Origin: Anaeramoeba flamelloides
Taxonomy: Eukaryota; Metamonada; Anaeramoebidae
Direction of reading: 5' to 3'
DNA: 64,000 nucleotides
Assembly (NCBI GenBank): GCA_027625915.1
Contig: JANTQA010000015.1
Location: 1,550,001 to 1,614,000 of the forward strand
A model generated the notes under the pieces. That model ran no database searches, was not told where the DNA came from, and saw only the letters and a list, made by a program, of their open reading frames with translations. Numbering within the stretch: position 1 is the first letter of the stretch; each line of letters starts with the position of its first letter. The position numbers were made by a program, and so were the translations under genes. Of this stretch, positions 35,848 to 48,345 are shown one piece after another.

Positions 35848-36043
35848 CAGTCAGTTTCACTTTTAAGGCACAAACTTTCAACGAAATTTAAGGCCCAAAA
35901 AAATCTCAAATTAAGGCACAAAATTCAAATTCTAGTAAAAATAAATTGTAAAAAATGAAATTCCAAATTTTGTGCCTTAATTTAAGATTTTTTTGTGCCT
36001 TAAATTCCGTTGAAAGTTTGTGCCTTAAAAGTGAAACTACCTG
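35848..36043. mobile_element. foldback MITE family M1, copy 3
   Basis: 196 bp, the same length as copy 1, flanked by TA at 35846-35847 and 36044-36045. The left arm begins CAGTCAGTTTCACTTTTAAG and the right arm ends GTGAAACTACCTG. Only a few bases separate it from the (AT)n run that leads into element M3 copy B, so the two insertions sit side by side. Confidence 0.85.
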
Positions 36044-36050
36044 TATACAG

Positions 36051-36079
<29 letters not shown>

Positions 36080-36081
<2 letters not shown>

Positions 36082-37644
36082 ACAGGTAATACGACTTTTC
36101 GTTTCAAAAAAGCGAAAGATGTATAAAAACGCGTTTTTTCACTTTTTTTATATATATTTTTCGTTTTATTCGTTGGTTTCGTTTTTTTGTTTTTTGAAAA
36201 AAGTCCTCGAATTATTTTGAAATCATACTTTTCGTTTCTGGGATGTGAAAAAATGCAAACGAAAAAACTTAAAAACAACGAAAAATACAACAAAACAGAT
36301 ATATATATATATATATATATATATAACTAAGATGTAATTTCCTTAAAAGCCTTGAAAATAATGGGAATCCACAATTTCCCATTTAAGTAGGGGGTATTAT
36401 ATTTAAAATAATGAAAATATTTGATTTATTCTTTTCAAAACTCCTAAATAATATAAAGTTGGTTTTCAGTTTAAAACTCTTGAAAATTATCAACTTTTTA
36501 AACACTTAGAAATCAAATTATTTTTTGAAAAAAATTCCTAGTTGGGGAAGAAAAGTAGTAAAAATTTAACTTGAAACCGATTCCAAATTAGATCAGCTCA
36601 CATAATTATTTTATGTTTTGATTACATCTCCCTATATAATTTTTTATTGATCAACAAAAAAAATGTTAAAAATTATTAACTTAAAAAAATTTTTTTTTCA
36701 CAATTTTGAATTTGGAAAATGTGATCAAAGTTTTTTTTCATCAGATAGGTTATATTTCAACTTATTAGTAAGAAAATCATATTGTTACTTTTTTTTTTTT
36801 TTTTGATACAATAAAACCGATTTTACCCCTGATTTTTTTACATACCCATTGTCACATTTCACATTACTTAACAGTTATTACCTTACCTTTCCTTTATCAT
36901 GTTATAATAAACAATAATTTCTTTTTTTATTATTCATTTTTTTATAAAATTGTTTTCCAACCATAATTTTGTTTTTTTTTCCAAAAGTACTACTTTCTAC
37001 TTTTTTAAATTTCTATTACTGAGTTCAACTAGAGGAAACCAATTCAAAGTACGTGTTAACATAAGTAACAAGCCCTTTCACCCTTTTAAATTACTTTTTA
37101 AGAATTATATCAATAATTATTTTTTAACTTTACATATTCTATTATTATTTTAATTTACTTTAATATTAAAATTGAAATTATTAAATCAAAAAAATTAAAT
37201 AACAATACTCATCTTACATGTAGATTTTAAAATTGTAGTGTCTAATATATTGGATTTAAATTATTAGTATTTAATTGTTTTTTTTTTTTTTTTTTTTATT
37301 TTTTTTTTTGTGATCGATCATAAATTTTATATCTAAATAATATCTCATGAAATCAAATTATATTTCTTGATTTTTTTTTGGTAATTTCTTTTTTGGTAAC
37401 AATCAAAATAAATAAATACAATGAATTATTCTTTCAATTATTTTCATTATTTCATAATTACTTTTATTGATTTTTTTGGTTTCAATAAAGAATTATTTTT
37501 GAGTTTTGATGTTTCCTTCAAAAAAAAAAAAAAATCATATATACATATATATATATATATATATATCCGAGAAACGAATTTTACGCGTCGTTCATGCGTG
37601 CGCCAACGCGTTTCATGACATCAAAAAAATCTTCATACCTGTGA
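36080..37644. mobile_element. terminal-repeat element M3, copy B, in (AT)n
   Basis: 1565 bp. Left end TCACAGGTAATACGAC and right end CATACCTGTGA, both embedded in (AT)n, giving a clean inverted terminus TCACAGGTA. It carries the same two terminal modules as copy A. At the right, ACGCGT, ATGCGT and ACGCGT take the place of the three ACGCGT motifs. Extra (AT)n runs lie just inside both modules. The interior matches copy A, for example ATTTTTTATTGATCA and TTTTACCCCT. No open frame. Confidence 0.75.
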
Positions 37645-38151
37645 TATATATATATATATATATATATTGAATTATAATTTGAATTTAAAGTATGAAAAGT
37701 TTACCATTTTGCCGGAATCTTGAATACCAATTCCGGATATTATTGGATCAAATCGGAGGTTTTCAGAATTTTGAAGAATTTGATCATCTTTATAAATAAA
37801 TATATATATATTTAATACAATTCATTCCTATTTTTTGAATATTCAAAAAGATTCTAAATCCATAGTCGATTTCTTTGAAGAATTTATGATTTGGTAAAGC
37901 ACCTGAGAGATTATGAATTAAAATTCCAACTTGATATCTTTTTGAGAAAATTATCAACAATAAAAAATAAATGGATCTGGTTAATCAATCATCTCATCCC
38001 CAGATTGTATTCCAAACATGAAAGCTTAATTCCAAAAAAAAGTTGCAGATTTTTTCATCAGAAAAAAATTTATTTAATTTTTTTTTTTTTTGAATAATAA
38101 AGTATTTTACTATAGTTTCTAGAGATAATAACAAATACAGATTAATAAATA

Positions 38152-38346
38152 CAGTCAGTTCCACTTTTAACACACAAACTTTCAACGAAATTTAAGACAC
38201 AAAAAAATCTCAAATTAAGGTACAAAATTCAGATTCTAGTAAAATAAATTGTAAAAAAAAAATTTCAAAATTTGTACCTTAAGTTGAGATTTTTTGGGTA
38301 CCTTAAATGTTGTTGAAAGTTTATGTCTAAAAAATAAAAATGACTG
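38152..38346. mobile_element. foldback MITE family M1, copy 4
   Basis: 195 bp, flanked by TA at 38150-38151 and 38347-38348. The left arm begins CAGTCAGTTCCACTTTTAAC and the right arm ends AAAAATGACTG. The arms have several mismatches (for example TATGTCTAAAAAATA against the left arm), so it is older than copy 1. Confidence 0.8.
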
Positions 38347-39209
38347 TAAAAATATAGTGTAATCATTTAATTTTTTGAAATACAAATGAAAAAAGGAAAA
38401 AAATAATAATAAAAAAGTTCACCTCTAATTTTAAAATTTTACTTAGGTTAACAATTGTACATTATAACTTTTCGAAAAATTATAAATTTTAGAAAAAAAA
38501 TTAAATTTTAAAACAAGTTTTGTAACTTTTAATGAACTATTTCCAATACAATTTCTAAAATACTTTATAAAATGAAAATTTCTAATTATCAGATTTTTTA
38601 ATTTTCAATATATAAAATTTAAAAGAAATTACTTTTTCTCAATTTTCTAAGAGTTAATTTTTATTTTAATTTTGTTTTTATTTTTTTCTAATTGGATTAA
38701 TTACTCAAAAAACGAAGAAAAATCATTAAAAGCAAATAAAATAAAGAAAAATGCAAAATAAAAGTAAAAATAAAAAAGATATAAGCTATTTCCAATAATA
38801 TAGGGCATTTTTTATTTCAATTATTATTTCTTAATATTAATTCAATTATACAAAATGTACAACAATAATATGTTTTTTAACATATCATACTTAATTTCTT
38901 GTATTTTGAAGTTTTATTAATGGATTCTAAATATTTTTTTTTGAATTAAAATTATTTTGCAAAATTTTTAATTTTGAAAAAATAATAGAGTCAAATTTCT
39001 CATTTCATTATTTTTTCGAATTCTTAATTTTTTTCATTTTTACTTTGTTATTATTATTGTCCAAAATTTAACAAAGTTCAGAAGAGATGTGATAAGAAAT
39101 CAGCCAAATATTCTTTTGATTCTAAACAATTGAGTTGAATTCGATGGACTTTGGTGGAAAAATTGCTCAGAACAGTTGTACACTTCAATTAAAGAGGTGA
39201 GATAAACAA

Positions 39210-39242
<33 letters not shown>

Positions 39243-40264
39243 TTTTTTCATTCAGTTTGCTTTTTTTTAAATGTTTTAAAAAAGAAAAAAAAAAAAAAAA
39301 AAAAACAAAAAAAATTTAATGGGAAAAACAAAAATTTAATGATCAAATGAAAAACAAAAAATCTAAAGAACAAATCAAAAATATATTGAAGTATGATTTT
39401 ACTCATTATCAAAAAAAAAAATTGAAAAAAAGATCGAACTAAAGATTGTTAAATAGACATTACTAATTTTGGATATTTTTCCAAAAATTAGGGGAAATTT
39501 TTTTTTTTTTATTTTTATTTTTTATTCTTCGAACTTTGATCAATAAACACAAATTTTAATCAAGAGTTTTATTATTATTATTGGCTTCGTTTTTTTTTGT
39601 CTAAAGTTTTGAGTTTAATAACTGAATAAAGAATTTATTCTTATATTGATGGATATTTTTTTGCCCCACATTTTTGGATGGAGCTTAGTACAAAAAAAAA
39701 ATAAAAAATTAGTAAAAAAGGTTTTGTCTAAAAGTTGAAATTTTTTTTTGATAAGAATCTGAAAAAAAAATCTACAAAATCACTTCCTAAAAATATTATA
39801 ATCTAATTATATATTTTGAAAGTGACTGTAGTGTCACTAGCCGGTTTTTATAACTTTAATTGATGAAAAAAATTGGCTCATTCTGAAAATATTAACATAA
39901 TATTGAAATAAAAGAAATAGAATGATTTGATGACAATTACACTTAAACAAAATTTATAGTTCAATATATATATATATATATATATATATAAGAATAATGA
40001 CAAAATTGAAAGATTAAAGTGTCATATGTTGACAAAAAACATAAGTGAAAATCATTTTTGAATTTATACAAAAAAAATTTTTTTTATTATTCTCACAAAC
40101 TTTTTAAATATGATTAAATTTTTGAAAGAAGAATATTTAATATATTTTAATCATTTTAAATTAATACAAATGTAAGCTCAAAATAATATTGGAATATGAA
40201 CCGAATCTGTGTATATAATTTCATATCTTCCAATACTAAACCCTCAAGAAAAAAAATTATTTAA

Positions 40265-40499
40265 AGCTCAAGTATCAAGTATAAGTAAATCATGTCAATT
40301 TTTTTGTCATTTTTTTTCAATCTCCTTTTTCAAAAACCCCAAGAACAAAAGATAATATAAAATGTAATAATGATTACTATTTAAACCTATTCAAATATTT
40401 GGTTCAAAACTATAACTTAAAGAGATTCCAAAAAACTTGATTTAAAAAAAAATGAAAAAAAAAATGGTAATTTTTTCCTTTTTTACTAGTATTAGGGCT
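40265..40499 (+). mobile_element. TTAA-flanked inverted-repeat MITE M2, copy 2
   Basis: 235 bp with TTAA at 40261-40264 and 40500-40503. The left end is AGCTCAAGTATCAAGTATAA and the right end TTTTTTACTAGTATTAGGGC followed by T. The interior (TTGGTTCAAAACTATAACTT) is shared with the copies at 17460 and 49685. The termini are more eroded than in copy 3. Confidence 0.8.
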
Positions 40500-41236
40500 T
40501 TAAATTTTAATAATAGGTTAAACGGTTGTCAACATGGGTTATTTACCCTAGTGTAGTTTTGTTAATTTCGGAGATTCTATATATTAATTATAAAATACTG
40601 TAATGTTCTTCTTTTGACATTCTATACTTTCGATGTCTAAAAAGAATTTGTAAAAAAATCCCTAATTACACTTTTTAATTGTGTTCTTTTTTAAATACCT
40701 AATAATTTTTTGTTCAATACTATTATCAAAGCTTTTTTAGAACAATGTTAAACTTGGGATCACGGAATGTAATTGACACCCATTTACAGCATACTTTGAT
40801 TTTCAAGTATTTTATGGTGATCTAATCCCTTAAACCAAAAAAATTGTTTCTGTAAGGAAAAAGAATTTTATAAAAACATAATTGTAGAAAAAATATTTGT
40901 GTACTCATGAGAACAACTCGTCAGCTAAGATATCTGGAATTATCCTACAAATTTCTTGATCAGAATTATTATTGACTTTTATTTTGTGAGACCATTGATA
41001 TTGAGCCAACAGTGATTGTTTACTTCAACTAATTAGCAATTTTTTTCGATTATTAATAAAAGACGTAAGATTTGGAAAGATAATCCTTCATTATTTTACA
41101 TTATTTTTATTTTCAAAATAAAAACCTTTCATGTGAATCTCACAAGACAGAGAAGAGATTCACCTCAACAAAAACAAAAAAATTTTCATTTTTTTTATAA
41201 TTTCTTCTTTACATTTAAAAATTTTAAAATAAAATT

Positions 41237-41510
41237 ATGAACCGTGGCTTTTTTTCTCTGTAAAATTTCTTCTTCTTTTTCTCTCTTCACCAACAAAACA
41301 ATAAATTTTAAATTTAAAAAATCCACAACTTTACAAAATATTCTTTATATTTAATGATCGTCAAAAAATAAAGCTATATTGGTGATTTACACCCAAATGT
41401 ATCTGAAAACGAACTTGGTTTACATTTTTCAAAACACAACATCCAAATTTTAAATTCCAAAGTTTGTCGTAATCATTTAACTGGTCAAAGCAATGGCTAT
41501 GGTAATACTT

Positions 41511-41541
<31 letters not shown>

Positions 41542-43037
41542 GGTTTTTTTGCTTTTTTCTTTATTTTTTTTTGTTTTTTTCTTTTTTGGTAATTTATAAA
41601 AACCCTCAATTAAAAACTGAACTTTTTAAATAAACAATGTTTAATTCACCAAAAAACAACAAACAACAATAAACAATCAACGAAAAGGTTATGTTAACTT
41701 TACATCTCAAGAAATGGCAATTCAAGCACTTGATAAAGTAAATTACACCAAGATCCTTGGAAGAGAATGTAGATTGATGTGGAGCAACAAAGATCGATCA
41801 TCTAGACAATCTGTTGTTGGTAACATATTTATTTCCAACCTCGACGAAAGTATCGACTCAAGAATTTTATACCAAACTTTTAAACAATTTGGTGAGATTC
41901 ATTCTTGTAAAGTTTCTACCAACAACGAAGGTGTTTCTAATGGCTATGGCTATGTTCACTTTGCTGAGGAAAAGGATGCTTTAAAAGCCATTCAAACCGT
42001 CAACGGAAGAATTATCAAAGGAAGAACTGTCACAGTTACCAAATTTGTTAACAGGAAAAAAGGAAGCAAAGAAGATAATTATACAAATCTTTATATCAAA
42101 AACTTTCCAAAAACTTTCAAAGAAGAAGATTTGGTTGAATTGTTTTCTACTTATGGAAAAATACTTTCTCAAAGGGTTTGTTTTTATTGACTTTTTTTTT
42201 TTTTTTTTAATTTTTATTTTATGAGATTACCAACGATTCAAATAAACTAAATTGTTACTTTCATAATAGAGTCATTTTGAAAAAGTACAACCAAAAGGTT
42301 TTCAATAATATCTCTAAAGTAGTCAGCAAAGTTCAATTGAAATATTTTTAGTGATCATTTCAAAACAATTTTTGGTCATACTTTTTTTTAAATCAACTTT
42401 ATTGTTATTTTTCAATTTAAATAAATCTAATTTGATCTCAAAAGTTCAAATAAGGAAGATTCAAATTAAATCCCTAAAATTTCCCCCCTAAATGGTTTAA
42501 AAAGATCTTGTATTTTTTCAACCAATTAATTAGAAAAATATTTAGGAAAATTGAAATAAAAATTTTCATTTTATTATTGGAAAATGGCAGTAAATAAACA
42601 TTTTTTTTTTGTTTTATTTTCAACCTTTTTCTGAAAACGTTTGCTTAATTTCAAAAGTAGGTTACATTAGAAAATATTAGATCTTCTTATTTACAGGAAA
42701 TTATGCTTATGTAATAAATGAAGTGAAAAAAAGAACACTGATCGATGAATACTCTTTAAAAAAAAAAAAAACTTTTCCTACAACTGAATTCCTTTACTAC
42801 AACGTTTATTTTTCTCTTGATAAAATTTCTCAAATTACTAAAACAAAAATTGTGGGCAAAAAAAGTGAATATTTGGTTAATAAATAGAAATTTTTAAAAC
42901 ATAATAAAAACCTTTCTCCACTGAAAAAAAATGTTTAATTTCAAATTTCTCTTCTCAAAAAATAATTAATTTCAAATATATTAATCTCCAAAATTTATTA
43001 AAAATATTCCAACAAAAAATAATTCAAAATACAAAAC

Positions 43038-43068
<31 letters not shown>

Positions 43069-44234
43069 AAAACAAAAAAAAATAGATCATGATTGATTTT
43101 AATACCAAAGAATCAAAAGGATTTGGCTTTTTAAATTTTGAAGAACATGAATCTGCTGTCAAGGCATGTGATGAACTTCATAAGAAAAAAGAAATTGAAG
43201 GCAAGCTTTTATATGTCAAAAGGGCACTTAGTCGAGTAGAAAGAGCAAAAAAATTAAAGGAAAGATATGAAAAAAGGTACAGAGAAAAATATTTCAAAAA
43301 GAATTTATATGTCAAACCATTAGAATCGAATGTCAATGACGAAAAACTTAAACAAATCTTCCAAGAATTTGGAGAGATTTCATCTGCCAGAGTGATGACT
43401 GATCCAAGAACCGGATTATCAAGAGGATTTGGATTTGTGTGCTTCAGCACAAGAGAAGAAGCCCTCAAGGCCTTAGAAACAATGAACCAACGAAAGGATC
43501 AACGAACATCGAATTATTATGTTGCCTTCGCAGAAAGAAAGGAAGACAGGCAAAGAAACCAAATTTTAAAATTCCAAAGATACAACTTTTCAAGGATGCC
43601 CACCCAAATGCTTTATGGAGGTATGCCTAATAGACACCAAGGAAACTTTGGCGAAGTGCCACCACAATGGATGATTCAAAAATACCAAATGAACCGCGGA
43701 GGTGGAGACTTTACAAGACTAAAGCAGCAACCATTCCCAAACCAAAACAGGATGCCATTTAGATCAGGATATCCTATCACAAACAAGTCAGGACAATTTG
43801 GCAGAATGCACATACCAATGGTCAACACACCATTTAATATGGAAAGTGGCGAATTAAGATCAAGACCAAGGGTATGGGGACAAATGCAATCAAGAGGAAT
43901 CCACACAGGACCAAGATACGGTAGAATGCCTCAGCAAATGTACCAAATGTCTGGAAAGCCAAATGAACGCGGTATTATGTCGCATAATGCATACATGATG
44001 AGATCTAATATCCAAAACCAAGAAAAAATGAAAAGACAAGGAAATAGAAATGTGAACACAACACCACAACCACAGCTTAATTCGAATGTTAATACCCAAA
44101 ACACCACACAAAAAAATACTATCAACAAAGAGTCAACTACGGGAAACTTAAACAACAACGAACAATTAAATCAACAACAAGAGGAAATTAGAAATAATTT
44201 AGTTTCCACTTTACAAGAAAAAAATAAAAATTAA
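41237..44234 (+). CDS. PABPC: poly(A)-binding protein, four RRMs, four exons
   Basis: Proposed exons are 41237-41259, 41374-41501, 41688-42175 and 43086-44234, giving 595 residues. Joining them restores PABP exactly: MNRGFFS then LYIGDLHPNVSENEL (RRM1), GNIFISNLDESIDSRILY (RRM2, from about 96), NLYIKNFPKTFKEEDL ... SKGFGFLNFEEHESA (RRM3, from about 181, crossing the third intron), and NLYVKPLESNVNDEKL ... SRGFGFVCF (RRM4, from about 284). All intron phases agree. The protein binds mRNA poly(A) tails and links them to translation and decay. After RRM4 comes a Met/Arg/Gln/Asn-rich tail of about 235 residues. I find no KITGMLLE-type MLLE domain in it or downstream, unlike animal and yeast PABP. 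The first exon is tiny (23 bases). Donors are GTAAAA, GTAATA and GTTTGT. Confidence 0.95.
42176..43085 (+). other. 910 bp third intron of the PABP gene
   Basis: Runs from GTTTGT to AATAG between RRM3 residues SQR and IMID. It is AT-rich with no repeats or exons that I can recognise. Confidence 0.9.
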
Positions 44235-47200
44235 ATTTATAAATATTTTTATTAATGTATTATTAAAAAATATAAATAATTTTAATAATAAATCTATATA
44301 TATATACTTGATATTTTTTTTTTTTTTTTTTATTACTTTTTTTTTTTTTTTTGAAATTATTTATTATTAAAGAAAATATTTTTGTTCTTTAATTAAAAGG
44401 ATAATTATATTTTTTTTTTTTGCTTTAAATAATTTGGAAATATATATATTATTTAATTTATACATAAGGATATTTATAGAAAAAATTTATATTTTGATCC
44501 AATCCTACGAATATAAAATTTTCCTATTAAATTATGGATCAAGATCATTATAAAGAAAGAAAATTATTATTAACAGACACAAATAAAAAAAAATTAATTT
44601 ACTATTTTTCTCTTGTTTTGTTTTTATTTTGAAAAAAAATATTATTTTTTTATATTTTTACAAGTGGAACATTTTTTTTATTTTCAACTGGTTAAATGAT
44701 CTTTTATCATGAAATCTCCTTCAAATTTCTGTCTTTATTTATTATATTAGTATTTTTTTTCTTTGATTTTTTTATGTGTAACCAAATAAATAAAAAGATT
44801 TGACAAGCCAGATTGTATGAAAATTATTACTTTTTATTTTTGGTCAAATTTCAAAATTATTCAAAATCTCTATTTTTTTCAAAATAGTCAATTCTTTTGA
44901 AATATATTAGCTTTAGATATTTAAAATCCACCCTTTTTGGTACTTTAATGATGGACTAAGGAATGTTAGAGTTGGTTAGGTAGGTTTGGATGATTCGGAT
45001 AGGAAATTTTGATCAGGATTTTGAAAAAAAAAAAATAATTAAAAGACCAATTAGAATTGTTGTACTTGTTTAAAGGGTAAAAATTTTTATATTAACTTTG
45101 GTGGTTAAAATTGGATTTAATACAAATATTTAAAAATATTTAGTATCGATCATTTCAGTATTTTTGTTTTTCTACAATTTAAGTATAAACTACCACTAAT
45201 AACAAAATAATTTTATTGATTTCTCCACAAAACCATTAAAAGCCATTAAAAACTTTCATGCTAAACCCCAATTCAAAATTTTTAACACACCAAAATTCAA
45301 TTTGTGAAAAAAAAAACTTATTTAATCAATTCAAGAAGAAATACCAAATTAGAACCATTCACTAATTGAAATGTTAACACTTTTTTATAAATTACAATAC
45401 TCAGAAAACAATAAATAAATAATTATCAATACAAATAAATCATGGGTGTGTTAAAAATTCTGGAGAGAGCAAAACAAAAAAATACATTAGTAAATTTGTT
45501 AAAATTCTATTAGGAATATTGATCGATCAAATGGTTAGAAACTACCAACTAATTTTATTTAAGTTCTTCTATTTGGAACAACTTGGCTTTAACCTAATAC
45601 CAATGGTTGAAAAAATTTTTGAATCGAACAAAGCAAATTACGTAATTCAAACAATGAAATGAAAACAAAAACAAAAAGATGAAAAAATGATTTTCATATT
45701 TTACAAAAATCAAAATTATCTCCAATTTCAATGAAATTGTATTATTGTGATTGTTTGTAACGTTTTTTCTGTGTCGAAAATTTTGAATTTTAGTTTATTA
45801 AAAATAATCAATAAAATCTTCAAAAATATATAAAAAAAAATGGAATTTGACAAAATTAAAGTTTAATAATATACACTATATTGTTTAATTACACATAAAA
45901 GAATACATTTTGAAATAATAATTGGTTATTACAATTTGAAAAAAACTCTATCCCAATTTGAAAAAAAGTAATTTTGAAATTTTTTTTTTGTTCTACAATA
46001 TCTATAGATGAATGAAATGGCTAACAGAAAAGCAATTTTAAAATGAATGTCACGAGAATAAAAGGGAAATCTGAGTTTAAATTTTGATATAACATTACTC
46101 TAAAAATCATTTTGAATTTTTTATGGTATCAAAAAAACATTTTTGGATTTATGTTCTTATAAAAATAAATATTAAACATTATTAAATAATAATTTTGGAG
46201 AGTTAATTTATTAGTAATTTTTTATCAAATAATTTCCAAATTAAATTATTTCATATTTTATTTAACATAACAAAATTATTTTTCAAAAAAGAAAATCACT
46301 CCTTTATGAATCTGAGTATTAATTAAAAAGTTTATTTAAATCACAAAATAATTCAAAATAGTTTATATATTTTCTTTATTTATGTTCAATACCCAGAAAA
46401 ACAGAAATAAATAAGGAATTGTATATTTCTCTTTGAGGAGGTAATTTAAGTCATTATAAAAATACATTACTATATTTTCAAATGATATTAAAAAAAAAAA
46501 AATAAATTAATTAATTAAATTTATTGTAATAATCAAATCAATTTTGAAAAGAAATTTGAACAATTCATTACTAAAATTATTGGATTTATAGCAAGATCTT
46601 ATTTTTAAAATTTCTACTTTATAAGATATATATTTTTTTGAAAGTAATAATTTTGTTTTGATAAAAACTACAAAACATTTTTTTGTGATCTACAACTTTT
46701 TTTTTTACAATTTAATCAAAAAGTTGTACAATTTTCAATATTGCCAATTTTAAATGATTTTTAAACTGATATAAAATAATTGAAATAGCTGTACATCTTT
46801 TTGATTGTTTTTAAAAGGGAAAATTCTACCCTAAAAAAAAAAAAGAAAATAATTTATTTACTGTAAATTCCTTATTTATATGATATTTTTATTTTTTTTT
46901 TTTTGTAAAATTTCATCAAACTTTTTTTTGATACAGTTATTTAATTTATTGAATAAAAGTCATTTTGTTTTTGATAAGAAAAAAGAAAAAGATAAAAAAT
47001 GAAAAATTATTTCAATTAAGTCAAAATCTAATAAAATTTTAAGTTTAAGAAGTTGTAAATAGGGTAATTGGTTTTAGATTCTAAGTTTGTCTCATCAAAT
47101 GTTGATATATTGACCCCAACTATCAAAGTAAACCTATCAAAATATAAATTTAAACAAAGGTTTTCTTTTTGTAAATAATTTCATAAATCTTAGAGCTTTA

Positions 47201-48345
47201 TCAGAAAGATTCAAAAGAACTCTTTTTTTTTTTTACAAAAATCAATTGTTAATGATTAAAATTTTATTTTACGATGATTTTTTGAGGATAATTTTGCGTA
47301 ATGAAATTGAAAAAAAAAATAATTTTACACATTATTCAAATATCTAATTTTTAAATATTTCAGGATAATTAATAGATAGGGTATAATTAAATAAAAATTT
47401 ATAAACTTTATTTTAATAGAATCAACATGTAATTTTTTATTTACTCAATTGATTATTATAGCTGTTTAAAAAAAAAAAAATTGATGTGGTTCCTCTTATT
47501 AAGGAGAATATGATTTTACCGTCGAAAAAACATACTTTTAGTATGAAAAAGAATTTTATTCGCTTAAACAAGTCTTGAGTCAAGAAATTTAATATCTTTA
47601 AAATTTCCGTTTTTTTTATTTCGAATTTTTTCATTTTGAGGCAACATATATTTAAATATAAATTTCATATTAAGCTTGAAAAGCTTGGAAAAGTAAAAAC
47701 CTCAAAAGTTTGTGATAATCCATTTCATACTAAAATACCCTGAAGTTTATGGAAAGAGTATAAACGTACTTTCAGATAAATTAGAAAGTAAGAAAACTAA
47801 GAGATAAATAATATCTTTTTAAATTTGTGTTTTTTTATTCGAGAATTATTGGTTATTTCTAAATTTTATTTTAATATTCCTAAAAATACCTAAAATTTGT
47901 CATATTTTAACTTGACTTGAAAAAATCATCTTTAAAAAACATTTTTTCAATTTTCGAGAGTCGTTTTTTGTTGTCTTGTCTTTCAAATTTAGATAATCGT
48001 AAAAAATTTAAATGGATAAAATTTCAACTGATTTTCTTTTTTTCAATTAGAATAATTGATGGTAATTTTTGATTCTGGGTTCACTCAATATATACACTCA
48101 ATAAGTACCAAACAAACAAATAGAATTCACAAGCTAAAATCTCACTTGCTTGTGAAACTGTAATTTGAAAAAGAAAAAAAGGTGAAATTAAAATTTTTTC
48201 TGATTTCTTATGAAAAAATAGAAGAGTGTATGAAAAAAATTACTTTGGGCGAAGTGTTTGTTTTTAAGAATCATCTTTTGTGATTGTCTCTACTCTTTTT
48301 TATCATTTTTCTCAAAATTACTCAACTTTTATTATTTTTTTTTGG
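44235..48345. other. 4.1 kb intergenic region
   Basis: Follows the PABP stop. AATAAA-like strings near 44287 could serve polyadenylation. One copy of repeat R3 lies at 45265-45800. The remainder is AT-rich with no gene that I can see. Confidence 0.6.
45265..45800 (-). repeat. repeat R3, decayed copy of a coding family
   Basis: The reverse complement matches 50215-50770 over about 500 bp (TTGGTGTGTTAAAAATTTTG, GATCGATCAATATTCCTAAT, AATTAGTGAATG). About 300 bp of it also match 62200-62580. The related frame at 62143-62589 is open, but this copy is interrupted. An intron-like segment is kept in all three, so the copies spread as DNA and not through mRNA. Confidence 0.65.

Larger units (their letters stand above)
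33126..41236. other. 8.1 kb intergenic region between divergent genes, mostly repeats
   Basis: Lies between the 5' ends of the ankyrin-BTB gene (minus) and PABP (plus). It holds two TA-flanked foldback elements, element M3 copy B, a TTAA-flanked element and several (AT)n tracts (35241-35273, 36047-36079, 36297-36325, 39964-39990). Very long A and T runs lie at 39200-39310. No gene is seen. Confidence 0.6.

Noticed and set aside
41361-41609. Minus-strand Lys-rich 82-codon frame
   Set aside because: The opposite strand holds PABP exon 2 with conserved RRM1 sequence, followed by a long T run in intron 2; this frame is their shadow.
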